DNA of 64,000 nucleotides from Theropithecus gelada (GCF_003255815.1 NC_037671.1:151922654-151986653), one strand, 5' to 3'. Shown: positions 11,566 to 24,244, numbered from the stretch's first letter. Notes: generated from the sequence alone by a model not told the origin. Program-made: numbers and translations.

Positions 11566-12630
11566 CTGCCAGAGATGGGAGGGGGAAATCACAAATATAT
11601 GAAGGTGACTGCAAAAATAGAAATAATTTATAAATCATAAGGTGTCAAGCATACTCTTAGGTCCTATATTTTATAAATATTTACTGAATGTCTATCGAAT
11701 GCCTACTGCACTGGCACTATGGAGTATACAGGAGAGAGATATATGGCAGGCCCTGCATTGTAAGTGTAAATTTATTATGTGTCTATCTCTCCATCTATCT
11801 TAAGAAATCACACAAATATATGATGATGTAGAAGAATAAGAATATACCATGCTGTCCTAAGAATAAGAAAATGATATGGTAATAAGAAAAAATTATTTCT
11901 TAGGGTAGAGATAAGACATAGACCTGACTTCTCAGCAATGCATGTCTCAGTCAATAAAGCTTTATGGGTATAACATGACTGTAAGACTTATGATACATTG
12001 GACACACGGTATACAGAACAAAGTGCAATTCCTATACTACTGACATCAGAATAGGATGTTAGTTGAGGAAATGAGTAATAAATACCATCTTTCTCTATGG
12101 TTAACAAACTGTCCTCTGAGGGGCTTGAGTCATACGATGGAAGTTCTTCACAGGCCTACCAACCATTAATTCTATGATTTATAGATTGTTACCTTGATAT
12201 CACTCCAAAGTTCTACTGGAGCTTCTTTATAATAGACAAATTTAAACAGAAACAGCTGGGACTGGCATTTTAAGATCTAATCAATAACTTTTAGATATGC
12301 TTATCTTTGGTGATCTTCCAAGTTCATACAGTTCACGGTTTTCAACATGACTAGTTTTATTTTCCTCTGCCTAGGCAATGCTTTTAGAAGCCAGTGTATA
12401 AAAATCATAACAGAGGGTTAAAAACTGGCAAAAAATTAGTACCACAAGGTTCCAAAACATGGCCCCATTAAATTATGTACACTTCTTTGGAATATAAATC
12501 CCACAATGTGAAAAACTTATTTTCTTTGCCATTTTCTGAAGTAACCAGGAGTGAGGTGGTTCCACAATAAATGTTATATTAATGGTACTAACTCACAAAT
12601 GACTAACGTAGCTATTCTTTCTTATGGCTA
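11566..12630. other. ECHDC1 intron 2, no recognised feature
   Basis: AT-rich intron sequence just upstream of exon 3. The branch and pyrimidine region next to 11566 belongs to the exon 3 acceptor. Confidence 0.4.
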
Positions 12631-12642
12631 ATTATGACCTAC

Positions 12643-12965
12643 AGTCATGCATCAACAATATATCACATATACTATGGTGGTTCCAATATTAAAACAGAGC
12701 TAAAAAATTCCTATCACCTAGTAACCATCATAGTCATTGTAATGTAGTACAACGCATTATTCACATGTTTGTATTACAGCTGCCTATAGTATTCAGGAAG
12801 TAACACACTGAATAGGTTTGTAGCCTAGGAGCAGCAAGCTATTTCATATGGTATAGGTATGTAATAGGTTATGGGTGTAAGTACACCCTATAATGTTCAC
12901 ACAATGACAAAATCACCTAACGTATTTCTTAGAGTGTATCCCCATCACAAAGCAACAAATGACTG
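12643..12965 (-). mobile_element. Non-autonomous DNA transposon (Tigger-like MITE)
   Basis: Starts acagtcatgcatcaac and ends caacaaatgactgca, giving inverted CAGTCAT termini. The interior includes ataggtttgtagcctaggag and gtgtaagtacaccctataatg, a common primate MITE interior as I remember it. The family is not assigned with certainty. Confidence 0.65.
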
Positions 12966-13148
12966 CATTTAAAACTGTAACCCTTTCCAAGGATGTCCTA
13001 GATGCTTCAGAAATATCATTCTTTTGTTTCAAGTGATTTACAGTCTAGTAAGGGAAAGAAGAAACCCACACTTTTAGTATAAGAATAAATCTGTATAGGT
13101 TAATATGCGCCTTTAATCATTCATAATATTTAAGCTTCTTAAAAGCAG

Positions 13149-13459
13149 ATCAGGTGCGGTGGCTCACACCTGTAATCACAGCACTTTGGAGGTGGAGGCA
13201 GGCGGATCACGAGGTCAGGAGATTGAGACCATCCTGGCTAACATGGTGAAACCCCATCTCTACCAAAAATATTAAAAAACTAGCCAGGCGTGGTGGCAGG
13301 CACCTGTAGTCCCAGCTACTTGGGAGGCTGAGGCAGAAGAATGGCATGAACCTGGGAGGCAGAGCTAGCAGTGAGCTGAGATCGCACCACTGCACTCCAG
13401 GCTGGGTGACAGAGCCAGACTCCGCCTCAAAAATAAATAAATAAATAAAATAAAAATAG
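13149..13459 (+). mobile_element. AluY-like element
   Basis: Complete dimer with a caggtgcggtggctcacacc head, right arm gagctgagatcgcaccactgc, and an (AAAT)n tail. Confidence 0.9.
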
Positions 13460-13954
13460 TTAAATAAATAAACAATGCTGGCCTTTGTTTTAAAACCTTT
13501 CCTATGGTGCTGATTTTTTTAACCCTTTCCTACGATGCTGAAACGCTGGCTATGAGAATAAGAAAAATCCATACCAGTAGTTTACTATTAAACTAATCTT
13601 TTCAACTTCGCAAAGTAAACCTCAAAAGATGGAAGAGACCTTAAAGAATATCTAACTGAATGATTTTTAAACAAGGGCCCTGAGTGCTCATTCATCCTGT
13701 CTCAATCCAACTTCACCAAATATCATTACCCAAATCAAAGCACGACTCCTTTTATTAGTTTTATATATTATGCATCAAAATAATATTTGTTTCTAATTGA
13801 ATGAAAAATTATTTGTAACTTTTCAGAAACAAATCATCACTATTGATCCAAATTTAACTTTCTAGAGAAATTTTACCTTTCAATTTCTATTTTTCCTGGA
13901 CTAATATTAAATTGGTTTTTACTCCCTAAACCAACAGAACATATAGAACTACAG

Positions 13955-14280
13955 AGTCTCATAAGGTAGTCACTAGTCACCTGTATATATTGAGCACTTG
14001 ATATGTGGCTAGTCCAAATTGAGATGTGTCATAAGTATAAAATAAATATCAGATTTCAGAGACTTAGTGTGAAAATAAAAAGAAAAATACCTCATAATTA
14101 TTAGATTAGTGACATACTGAAAAAAATATTTTGGATATACTGAGTTATAAGTGAATTGTTAAAATTAATTTTACCTTTTTTTATTTTTTTAAACTATGGC
14201 GACTAGAATATTTAAAATTGCGCATGTGGCTCACCTTTGTTTCTTATATTATGTTTCCATTGTCAGCAATGGTACAGAGA
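13955..14280 (-). mobile_element. hAT-Charlie-type MITE (MER5-like)
   Basis: Contains gagcacttgatatgtggctagtcc, gagatgtgtcataagtataaaat, atattttggatata and gcatgtggctcacc, the phrases of MER5-related hAT elements. The terminal repeats are decayed, so the orientation is tentative. Confidence 0.55.
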
Positions 14281-15180
14281 AATCTCTCTGAATTCTGATA
14301 AGTGGAGAGAAAAGTCATCTTGGGTTTAAAGACTCACCACTGGTAATTTACAAAAAGTTTACAGACTATTGAATTATGTCTATAGTACGACTGTATATAA
14401 AGTAGATATATGAAAATTTTGTGAGATTTTATGAGCCCCAAATTTCAAATGCTACTAAAGATTATAATTATGAAGTGCATAACTGAAAAGGGGAGATTAG
14501 TAAAATCAACTTGAAAATAGGAGTGGTGAATATTCAACAAGGCTACTCATTAGCTCTTGCATAACATAGTTGTAGCATAATTCGAATTTGAGCTTCAGCA
14601 AAAATTACAAAGTACCACATGTCCTGCATCTTCAGTTCTCTTAAATATAAAATTCTTATATGCTAAGAGTGTTGACTAGAAAATAGAAGGCATTCACTAG
14701 TATCTAAGAGTTAGGGAAGAGTCCACAGCTAGACAAGTGCCGTTTTTCTTCTGTAACCATTGAATTAAAAGGTTAAAAACTGACACTGATTTTATCTCAA
14801 TTCATAGAAAAAAATTAAGCTAAATAATTCTTTTCATTAACAGGCTTTTCTCTTTAGTTTCAGGAACTCTTTGAAACTTCTTCCTCCTTGTTTCCTAGAA
14901 GAATTAGCTGAAAACAAAGAAGTTATTAAACAGTTAATGAATTTCAATGGAAAATATAATCAAGATTAATTTAGGTTTCCTTTTTATTATTATCTGTATT
15001 AATGAATTTTCTGAAAGCATTCAAATATCCATAATTATTAAATATTACTTAAAGTGTTTCTGGTTCATATTACAGAGTTGTTGTTTTTGTTATTTTTTTC
15101 ATGTTCTACCAAGAGTACCAGGACTTTAAAACATTCTGTCACCAGAGCAAGGATAAAAAAATATGTGATAACAGGTTAGA
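14281..15180. other. ECHDC1 intron 2, no recognised feature
   Basis: AT-rich sequence downstream of exon 2 on the minus strand. Open frames here have no similarity that I recognise. Confidence 0.4.
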
Positions 15181-15219
15181 TTTAGTGTCATTCTTCAGGA
15201 ATAAAAAGATCCCCAATAC

Positions 15220-15441
15220 CTGAGAAGGCATTCATTTTACTTGGATTGTTCAGAGTAAGAATGCCAATGCCACTGTCTTCTTTCTGAAGGTCAATGGATC
15301 CACCAGGAAACTGCTGAAGTTTTTTTTTCACTTCTTCCTCATAAAATCCATGGGATGTACTATAAAGTGACAATCCTGTTTGATGTAGCAATTTTGTCCT
15401 TCCAGACAGAGAGGATGTCTTCAAAAGACTTTTTGCCATTT
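15220..15441 (-). CDS. ECHDC1: ECHDC1 exon 2: start codon and residues 1-73
   Basis: ECHDC1 is a cytosolic crotonase-fold enzyme. It decarboxylates ethylmalonyl-CoA and, less well, methylmalonyl-CoA, a metabolite-repair step that removes side products of acetyl-CoA carboxylase. The exon encodes a protein starting MAKSLLKTSSLSGRTK and ending LTLNNPSKMNAFS, followed by one base of a split Gly codon. I recognise this as the ECHDC1 N-terminus. On the minus strand the acceptor is cttttccag before AAATGG, so the ATG (15439-15437) begins two bases into the exon. The donor is TCAG/gtattg at 15220/15219. LTLNNPSKMNAFS is the first beta-strand segment of the crotonase fold. The open frame continues upstream into intron 1, but that extension is not coding. 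A longer human isoform, as I recall it, adds MALKQE from an upstream exon; I could not find that exon here. From memory of the human protein, differences are S9 (Ala), K40 (Thr), S56 (Asn) and K68 (Arg). Confidence 0.95.
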
Positions 15442-15552
15442 CTGGAAAAGAGAAATAAGTATGCAGTAGTACAGATGAATAGGCACTCATTATGTGTTAA
15501 CAGGCTGTAGTAATGGACCCTTCTGTGGAACTGGGAATACTTCCCCATTTCT

Positions 15553-15857
15553 TTCTTTCTTTTTTTTTTTGAGACAGAGTTTCACCCTGTTGCCCAGGCT
15601 GGAGTATAGTGTCAGCTCACTGCAACCACTGCCCCCTGGCTTCAAATGATTATCATATCTCAGCCTCCTAATTACCTGAGACTACAGGTGCCCACGACCA
15701 TGCCAGGCTAATGTTTGTATTTTTAGTAGAGGCAGGATTTCACCATGCTGGCCAGGCCAGTCTCAAACTCCTGACCTCAAATGATCCACCCACCTTGGCC
15801 TCCCAAAGTGCTTGGGATTATAGGCGTCAGCCGCCCCGTCAGCCGCCCCGCCTGGCC
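15553..15857 (-). mobile_element. Alu, antisense, near exon 2
   Basis: Poly(T) head, cgcctggcc end, and a perfect 14-base duplication acttccccatttct at 15539-15552 and 15858-15871. It lies about 100 bases upstream of the exon 2 acceptor in gene orientation. A small internal duplication (cagccgcccc) occurs near its end. Confidence 0.93.
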
Positions 15858-15871
15858 ACTTCCCCATTTCT

Positions 15872-16591
15872 AAAAGCACTCTTTCAGGAAATGATCAGTA
15901 TGGAATTCCTTTCATTTTTCCCGCCTTCTCAAACCAAATAATTCACAAAGCATATCATTTCAGTATATATCACTGAGAGACAATGGCATAATTTCCGTAT
16001 ATTTACTGTGTTCTAATACAATAGGAAAGCTTAGAAAAAATGCTGCTCTGTATTTTGCACCATCTCCTGCCTCCAGGTAGTCTTTTGCATCACATGCTTC
16101 TTCATTCTCCAACTCTTAACTTTTTCAAAATCTAAGAATAAATATAGTCCAAGTGTCCCTTTGGAAACAGCCTCTATGCAGAAATGCTACAAGAGCAATC
16201 CCACTCTCTAACAGAAATTTTATTCTTAACATTATTCTTACTTTCTGCAAAGCTTTCAGGCAAAAGGCTGGAAAGAGTCCTAAGAAAAATGGGGAGGGAA
16301 ATACGAATGTCTGTGTGGTTTTTCTGTTCCCCAAGGTTCTGTCACTCTTCTCCTCTTATTCTTTCACCTCCTGAGTAATCTCTCTCTGCCCATAAGCTTT
16401 TCTTGCCCTACTTAAACATTATTGTTGATACAAGACTACATTCAGAAAAGGATACAAAATATAAGTTACAGTTCAATGAATTTTCACAAGGTGAATGCAT
16501 TCTAGTAAATAGCACCCAAATCAAGAAACAGAACATAACCTGAACTTCACAAGATTCTCTGTGTCGCCTTTCAGTCAAAACCCCTCAAGTA
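15872..16591. other. ECHDC1 intron 1, no recognised feature
   Basis: Nothing beyond diverged unique sequence is seen. Confidence 0.35.
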
Positions 16592-16894
16592 GGCCGGGCG
16601 CGGTGGCTCACGCCTGTAATCCCAGCACTTTGGGAGTCCGAGGCTGGTGGATCACGAGGTCAAGAGATCAAGCTCATCCTGACTAACACGGTGAAACCCC
16701 GTCTCTACTAAAAATACAAAAAATTAGCTGGGCGTGGTGGCGGGCACCTGTAGTCCCAGCTACTTGGAGGCTGAGGCAGGAGAATGGCATGAACCCGGGA
16801 GGTGGAGCTTGCAGTGAGCCGAGATCGCACCACTGCACTACAGCCTGGGTGACAGAGCAAGACTCCTTCTCAAAAAAACAAAAACAAAAACAAA
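16592..16894 (+). mobile_element. AluY with target duplication
   Basis: ggccgggcgcggtggctcac head and an (AAAAAC)n tail. The flanking repeat ccctcaagta occurs at both ends. Confidence 0.93.
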
Positions 16895-17067
16895 AAAACC
16901 CTCAAGTAAAAGTAACTTCTTGACTTCTAATACACAAGATTACTTTTGAACTTTATATAAATTGAATATTATATATTGTGTGTCTGGTTTCAATTTTATT
17001 AACATCCATTAGTGTTATGTGTAATCAGAGTCTAAATAGCCCATTATTCTCATTGCTATATTCTATT

Positions 17068-18110
17068 TGTGAACCCAAAATATCTGAGACAGGTCTCATC
17101 GCAACCAATTCAGAAAGTTTATTTTGCCGAGGTTAAGAATGCGCCCAAGACACAGACTCGGGAGGTTCTCACCATACATGCCCAAGGTGGTCGGGGTATG
17201 ACTTACTTTTATACATTTTGAGGAGACACGGGACATCAATCAATATGTGTAAGATGTACACTGGTTCTGACGGAGGTAAGACAGGACAACTCTAAACTTC
17301 TAGGGGGCAGGGTGGTAGTGGGGAGGGGAAAGGAGGTGGATGTAGGCGAGGTCTTCCAGGTCATAGGTAGATAACAGACAAAAGGTTGCATTCTTTTGAG
17401 TACCTGATCAGCCTTCTACTGAATACACAGTTTAGTCTGGCTCAGTGAATCTGCATTTTCACATAAACAATAGGGCAGAGGAAGTAATCAGATGTGCATT
17501 TGTCTGAGGTTAGCAGAGGGATGACTTCCTTTTTGCGGGCAGGGGAGGGGTGTTTGAGCCAGTGTCTCCTTTGTGGCCCAGGCTGTATTGCAGTGGCACC
17601 ATCTCCACTCACTGAAACCTCAGCTTCCCAGGTTGAAGCGATTCTCATGCCTCAGGCTCCCGAGTAGCTTGGACTACAGGCATGTGGCAATATGCCCAGC
17701 TAATTTTTCTATTTTTTGTAGAGACAGAGTTTCGCCATGTTGGACAGGCTGATCTCCAGTTCCTGGCCTCAAGTGATCTGCCCACCTTGGCCTCCCAAAG
17801 TGCTGGAATTACAGGTGTGAGCCACCACGCCCAGCCCAGAGGGATGGCTTTCTGTCCAGCGCCTATGAACATAAGCTATCTGTTTAAATGTCAGAGTGAA
17901 ATTTAACAGAAGTTAGTTTTAGGGTAAAGATTGTGAGGATCACAAGGAATTTCCTTGTGGGCAAATTGTGAAGGAGGTATGTAGCTGTTATCTTTTCAGC
18001 CATCTTATTTAGGAATAATATAGGAGTAAGGTTTGCCTGATGTAGTTCCCAGCTTGACTTTTCCCTTGGCTTAGTGATTTTGGGGTCCTGAGGTCTATTT
18101 TCCTTTCACA
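17068..18110 (-). mobile_element. ERV LTR, antisense, split by an Alu
   Basis: Bounded by tgtgaa ... ttcaca terminal inverted bases. An antisense poly(A) signal (tttatt near 17119), antisense ccaccttgggcatgt-type R/U5 sequence and the aagtcaagctgggaac segment (antisense near 18050) mark it as an LTR. An Alu at 17531-17837 interrupts it. It is related to the sense LTR ending near 21300. The ERV family is not assigned. Confidence 0.7.
17531..17837 (-). mobile_element. Alu, antisense, inside the ERV LTR
   Basis: Diverged dimer starting tgagccagtgtctcc. The host LTR phrase agagggatg occurs on both sides (17515 and 17838) as the target duplication. Confidence 0.88.
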
Positions 18111-18364
18111 TAGTATATAAATATACCACAGTTTATCTATTCTAATCTTAATAGACATTTGAATTATTTCTAGCTTTTGGCATGACTATAGAGTAGTTAT
18201 TCTGAGGTACATACTTTGTGTCACTAGTGGCTACAGTACTGAATACATAAAAGGTACTTAGTAGATAATGAGGGAGAATGTAGGCAAGCAAAAAAAAATA
18301 ACTCATCAGGCAGTCAAAAGGAATGCCACAAACTTGTTTTATAGCTTTAAAAATGTATCTACTA

Positions 18365-18659
18365 GGCCGGGCGCGGTGGCTCAAGCCTGTAATCCCAGCA
18401 CTTTGGGAGGCCGAGGCGGGTGGATCACGAGGTCAGGAGATCCAGACCATCCTGGCTAACATGGTGAAACCCTGTTTCTACTAAAAATACAAAAAACTAG
18501 CCGGGCGTGGTGGCGGGCGCCTGTAGTCCCAGCTACTCGGAGGCTGAGGCAGGAGAATGGCGTGAACCTGGGAGGCGGAGCTTGCAGTGAGCCGAGATTG
18601 CGCCACTGCACTCCAGCCTGGGTGACACAGGGCCAGACTCCATCTCAAAAAAAAAAAAA
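18365..18659 (+). mobile_element. AluY, Old World monkey-type, young
   Basis: ggccgggcgcggtggctcaa head and actagccgggcgtggtgg linker. Perfect flanking duplication aaaatgtatctacta (before 18365 and after about 18660). Confidence 0.95.
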
Positions 18660-18679
18660 AAAAAAATGTATCTACTATG

Positions 18680-20500
18680 TGAGTTATAAAATGGTATCAA
18701 AAACTGTCAGAGAACATGCCTCATAAAGGTTACAATATCCCCTTTCCACTTTAAGTCACGTGGCCTTCAAGTGACATTTTTACCAAAGTGTTTCCAATGA
18801 ATACTTATCTGAACACACAGTGGGATGTAATCTCCTCAAACAGATATATTTCAAAAACTTGAGAACAGTATTTCAAAACTTTACCAACTAAGGTGGCTTG
18901 TAACTACAATATTGAAGATACCAAGACATTTCTTAAATCTCCTCAAGGAGACTGAAGTGTAACTCAGAGAAATCGTGACCTAATACACTATATTTTAGAT
19001 TGACAAAAAAAAGTAGCGAGATGCTTGTCATCTTAAAAAATGATATCTAAGAATAAAAACTGGATGTTGTTTTTCCAAGAAAAGAAAGGTGTTCTAACTT
19101 GCCATCATGTCTTTGATGGGACCTGCTTTAACTGTCATAATTTTATTCTATCCCTTAATTTCAAATTTCTTATCATCTTTCTTTGTATCCTCCCTCCCAC
19201 CGAAACTCACCAGTTGCCAACAGCTATGGCTACCGAATAAAGAATAATGAAAGCACTGGGTGACCTACTTAATGAATTGTGATTAATAAGGTTTGGGTCA
19301 ATGTGATATACAAAACTAATAAGCAACTAATAAGGAAAGTCAAATGTTACAAGTTGCAAAATATCTAAATATTTAGTATTTTCAATACTTTAATGTCTTC
19401 ATCTATGGCAATTCCATACTCCTTTTCCAAAACTCATATAGTGTAACTTATGTGACATCCTTCCATCCCATCACCTTTCCTGTCAAATTAGAAAAGGATA
19501 TTAACTGATTCTATGGTATTAACAGATTTTAAGGTATCTAAGGCCTCCTGAAGAACTAGAAAGCTAGTGGGAACAATGATCAAACATGATTTTGCAACAT
19601 TCCAGGATATTTTCAGTTAACTCAAGGGACCTTGCAAGATTTTTAAAATAAACTTCAAAATAAAAGAATCTAATTGGAACATGGAAATGTTTACTGACAC
19701 AATAATGGCAGAATGAAAGCTTACATCACAGATGTTCTCACCACCTAATTTAGTGCAATAATAGGTACTTTACCAGTACTATATAAAATTACTGGGCATG
19801 TAGAAGAATGAGAGGATACTGTGAAACTAAACAAAATTTTTAAATGCCAAAAATTACTGCCATATACTTAAATAATAAATTATTTAATTTTAAACAAATG
19901 ATTCATTTGAATAATGTTCCTGCAACTATGATTTTAATTCACTGAATATTATTCCCCATATTTAACTTATCTCTTTCCTTTATATAGCTCCATTACCCAA
20001 AACTGCAGTCTGGTTCAAAGACCTATTTCCCTGCTTTCCTAGAGGGAAATAAAAGTTCTGTCTATGGAAAGGAAGTATTTCTGAAATTATTACCATTAGT
20101 TATCTACCATTATTAGAAAATGAGCTATCCTGGTCAAATAAACTCTCTCTCTTTAACTGGAAAGCAAAACTTTCCTGGGCAAGGACAAATTCTTTTGTTG
20201 AGAGTTTTCTTGCTCTAAGGCACACAGAACTGTATTTTTAAATATTTTACCCTGAAGGAGAAATAAAGTGATAAGCACAGAAAATTCAGGTCTATGGAAA
20301 ACAGAAGCAGGGAAAAGTTTTATAAATAAAATGTTGTTACCAATTACAAAGTACGAAGTGGTTATGAAAAAAACACCAGGGATTTTAGACACTAAGTTAT
20401 CACTCAAATGGAAATATCAAGTTACCTCAAAATCTCTTAGCTAGTGGAAGAAACCTAAACTAAAAATTTCAGACATTATTGAGAAATGCCAAGCAATGTG
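18680..20500. other. ECHDC1 intron 1, no recognised feature
   Basis: AT-rich unique sequence with no supported gene or repeat. Confidence 0.4.
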
Positions 20501-20519
20501 GCTTGAAACAAATTGGTTA

Positions 20520-21300
20520 ATCACACTGAGGACTAAGCTCTGATTTTTTAATCTTGCCCAAATTCCCACCTAAGGGGGGTCTGGGGACTCATGCCCTACA
20601 AACGATAAATTCTCATCAGATGGGTTTTATTTGACCCTATATATTGTGACTTACTTTTCAATCTGACTCTGGCGTAGCATTATGAGACAACAAGAAGATA
20701 TTTAATTCCTAAATATATTTCCTTGCCATACCTTGAAATTGCCCTGCAAAGTTTCTTACGGGAAAAATCCACATTCTATAGAGCATCTCCTTCCCCCTGT
20801 TTTCCTTGCTTTCTTTCCAGATCCAGGAGATAATCAACTAAGAGCCAAGCACCCTTCTGGGTCTGATAAGAAACATTTTACAACTTGCTCTCTCTCTGAA
20901 GTCTGCTGAGATTCCTCTCCCCAAAAAAACTTGGTCTCCACAACCCTTTATCTTTAACCTGAACATTCCTTTCTATGGATCCCTGTCTTTAGACAAATTC
21001 AACCAACTGTCAACCAGAAAGTTTAAATTTACCTATAGCCTGGAAGCACCCCCACTTTAAGTTGTCCCTCCTTTCTGAACCAAACCAATATATTTCTTAA
21101 ATGTATTTGATTGATGTTTCATGCCTTCCTAAAATATGTAAAACCAAGTTGTACCCCAGCCACCTTGGGCACATGTTCTCAGCACCTGAGGGCTGTGTTA
21201 CAGGCCATGGTCACTCATATTTGGCTCAGAATAAATCTCTTAAAATATTTTACAGAGTTTGACTCTTTTCATCAGCAACACCTATATTCTCATGGTAGGA
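20520..21300 (+). mobile_element. ERV LTR, sense, related to the 17-18 kb LTR
   Basis: The 3' half is clear: gccaccttgggcacatgttc, cctgagggctgtgttacagg and an AATAAA signal near 21229, followed by a short U5. The 5' limit is uncertain. It belongs to the same LTR clade as the antisense copy 2.4 kb to the left. Confidence 0.55.
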
Positions 21301-22870
21301 TGTATTTGTTATTAAGTTTATGTTTGTAATCTCCATTCATAACCATAACTCTCCCATACTCAACCACTATTCTTTCTGTTTCACCTCCCCTTTCACTACC
21401 CTTAGACCGAAGTTCAGTGGTCAAAGTCTGTGAGAAAAATAGGAAAATATACCAAAATATGTCATTCAAAATGAGTTCTGAAGCTCCCTTTACTTTTTTA
21501 AAGGCAAAATTTTAAAAACATAGTAACTAGATTAGCACTTAAGACAAATATTTTAAAACAGGATGGTATTCTTTATTGGATTATTTAAAGTAGATAAGTA
21601 GACATTTAGCTGCATTCTCAGAAATAAAAACAGTTATTAGTTTCTTGGCATATGGACCATTAAATTTACATTTATATGTAGACTTTTCTGGTCAAGAAAT
21701 GGGATCCAAGTGTATAGACACATATGCATATGTTAAGAGCATTTGGTGAGAGGTAGTTCTGTAGCAATTCAACAGCTATTTACTGAATTCCTGTTAGTGA
21801 TCACCCCATTGTTAGCTATTTCAGAGAGAAACAAAACATCTTTAAAAGTTTGCAGTTTTGTCAGAGAAACAAAATATTCACACATAAAGCAAAAATAACT
21901 CAAATATCTAATTGAAAATAGAGCAAAGTCTCTCCTTTTATTGAGCTCTACTAGAGAGTTCCATTAAACTTAATGTATAATCTTAACTTCATAAAAGGAT
22001 ATCTTTTTTTTTCCACCAGTAAACTTTTATCATGTAGTCTAAGGATTTTCTTTAGGTACAAATGGATACAATAACATTAAATCAGTGCATGGAATTATGA
22101 TGCTTTATTGGCTTTCATTCTAATTTTTAAAATTCTAAGCAGAAGTACAACCAAAATCAAGCAACATACCAGCTCTGCTGGGGAGTAAAGTAAATATCAA
22201 ATGTATATACTCATATACACATATATAAAACCAGAATTATCCCACATATGTGTAACCAGAATTTTTATGGTTATGAAACAGTGCAATACTAGTGTTTCAC
22301 AGCTATATATTACTTCTATAACAAATGACTTTTGTTCACTGAGTTGAAATTTACGTTACATTGCATTTCACCAGAAAGAAAAGAAACACAGATGTGAAGA
22401 ATGAAGAAAAATATCAGTTGAGTCACCTAACCAGTGCTGAAAAAGTTAAGTTTCAGAAGACGGGTATATTCTATTTCTTAACCTAGATAATGTCATCCAC
22501 AGTTATTTACTTTGTTGTTCTTTAAACTCATCTGATACATTTTACTCTCTATATATGTGTGCTACATTACATTTACTTCTCGGGAAATATTTTCTTCCTG
22601 TCCAGGAATTCCTTCCAGTCTCCTAAACTGCTAGTTGCAAAACTAGTTTCTTAAGAACTCTGCTTTATATATTGCATCAGTAGCCACTGACAATAATTAC
22701 AACCTATAGATGTCTGAAATTTCTTTGTTGACAAGTCTGGCAGCTAAGCAAGGGTCCTTATTAAAGGTAATGATATTTCTTAAAAAATCATGCACAACCA
22801 GAAAACATAACAGAAAGGTACATATGAGATAAGCTGTAGAATTTTAGGGGTGGTCAGGACAGGGACTGCA
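21301..22870. other. ECHDC1 intron 1, no recognised feature
   Basis: AT-rich sequence. No exon or RNA gene is recognised. Confidence 0.4.
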
Positions 22871-22885
22871 TCTTACTCACAGCTC

Positions 22886-23189
22886 TTTTTTTTTTTTTTT
22901 TTTTTTTGAGACGGAGTCTCGCGCTGTGTCACCCAGGCTGGAGTGCAATGGCGCGATCTCGGCTCACTGCAAGCTCCGCCTCCCAGGTTCACGCCATTCT
23001 CCTGCCTCAGCCTCCGAGTAGCTGGGACTACAGGCGCCCGCCACCACGCCCGGCTAGTTTTTTGTATTTTTAGTAGAGACGGGGTTTCACCATGTTAGCC
23101 AGGATGGTCTCGATCTCCTGACCTCGTGATCCACCCGCCTCGGCCTCCCAAAGTGCTGGGATTACAGGCTTGAGCCACCGCGCCCGGCC
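22886..23189 (-). mobile_element. AluY, Old World monkey-type, young, antisense
   Basis: The antisense head ggcttgagccaccgcgcccg marks the AluYR-like type. Perfect duplication ttactcacagctctt at 22873-22887 and 23190-23204. Confidence 0.95.
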
Positions 23190-23349
23190 TTACTCACAGC
23201 TCTTAACACAGAATTTTACATTAAATTTTTGTGGAACTTAATGACACATATTGTGGTTATTACTATATAGGTAATACGGTACCTAGTCATCATTTTCTAA
23301 ACTAAAGATAAAATCTATATTTACAAAATAAGAAAAGAGAACTATTTCA

Positions 23350-23643
23350 GGCCAGGCGTGGTGGCTCACACCTGTAATGCCAGCACTCTGGGAGACCAAA
23401 GTAGGCAGATCACTTGAGGTCAGGAGTTCGAGACCAGCCTGGCCAACATGGCGAAACTCTATCTCTACTAAAAATACAAAAATTAGCCTGGTGTAGTGGC
23501 ACACATCTGTAATCCTAGCTACTCAGGAGGCTAAGGCAGGAGAATAGCTTGAACCCAAGAGATAGAAATTGCAGTGAGCTGAGATCGTATCGCTGCACTT
23601 CACCCACAGTGACAGAGTGAGAGATTGTCTCAAAGAAAGAGAA
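23350..23643 (+). mobile_element. Alu (S-type)
   Basis: ggccaggcgtggtggctcac head and a tail degenerated to aaagaaagagaaag. Flanked by agaactattt on both sides. Confidence 0.9.
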
Positions 23644-23931
23644 AGAAGAACTATTTTACTCTTGGGTTCTTTAAAAATGCAAACCCAGGGGTATAGCTAC
23701 AAGTGAGGGTATCATAGCCAAATAATCTTTCACTGGCCTCTGGTCAGCTTGCCAAAGAGCCGCAACTTCTCCATCGCTCCTAGCTGAGGAATCTCTGCTC
23801 CTCTTCAGAAAAGGAGGGCAAGAGCTCCTTGTCTGGTTTTATTCATATTTACAAAACGGATTTGTATGCAACATAATCTCTACTGCATCACTAATAAAAA
23901 TATTAACACTTTTTAAGAAATGAGGTTAATA

Positions 23932-24231
23932 GCCGGGCACAGTGGCTCACGCCTGTAATCCCAGCACTTTGGGAGGCCGAGGCGGGCGGATCAAGAGGTC
24001 AGGAGATCGAGACCATCCTGGCTAACATGGTGAAACCCCGTCTCTACTAAAAATACAAAAAATTAGCCGGGCGTGGTGGCGGGCGCCTGTAGTCCCAGCT
24101 ATTCAGGAGGCTGAGGCAGGAGAATGGCGTGAACCCAGGAGGCAGAGCTTGCAGTGAGCCGAGGTCGCGCCACTGCACTCCAGCCTGGGTGACAGAGCGA
24201 GACTCCGTCTCAAAAAAAAAAAAAAAAAAAA
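23932..24231 (+). mobile_element. AluY with target duplication
   Basis: Nearly intact dimer with a pure poly(A) tail. Duplication aaatgaggttaata on both sides. Confidence 0.95.
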
Positions 24232-24244
24232 AATGAGGTTAATA

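Noticed and set aside
15188..15490. Open frame with 17 extra N-terminal residues (MSAYSSVLLHTYFSFPE) ahead of MAKSLLK
   Set aside because: A clear acceptor (cttttccag) lies two bases before the MAKSLLK ATG, so the extra residues are intron sequence. The frame's 3' end likewise reads through the GT donor.
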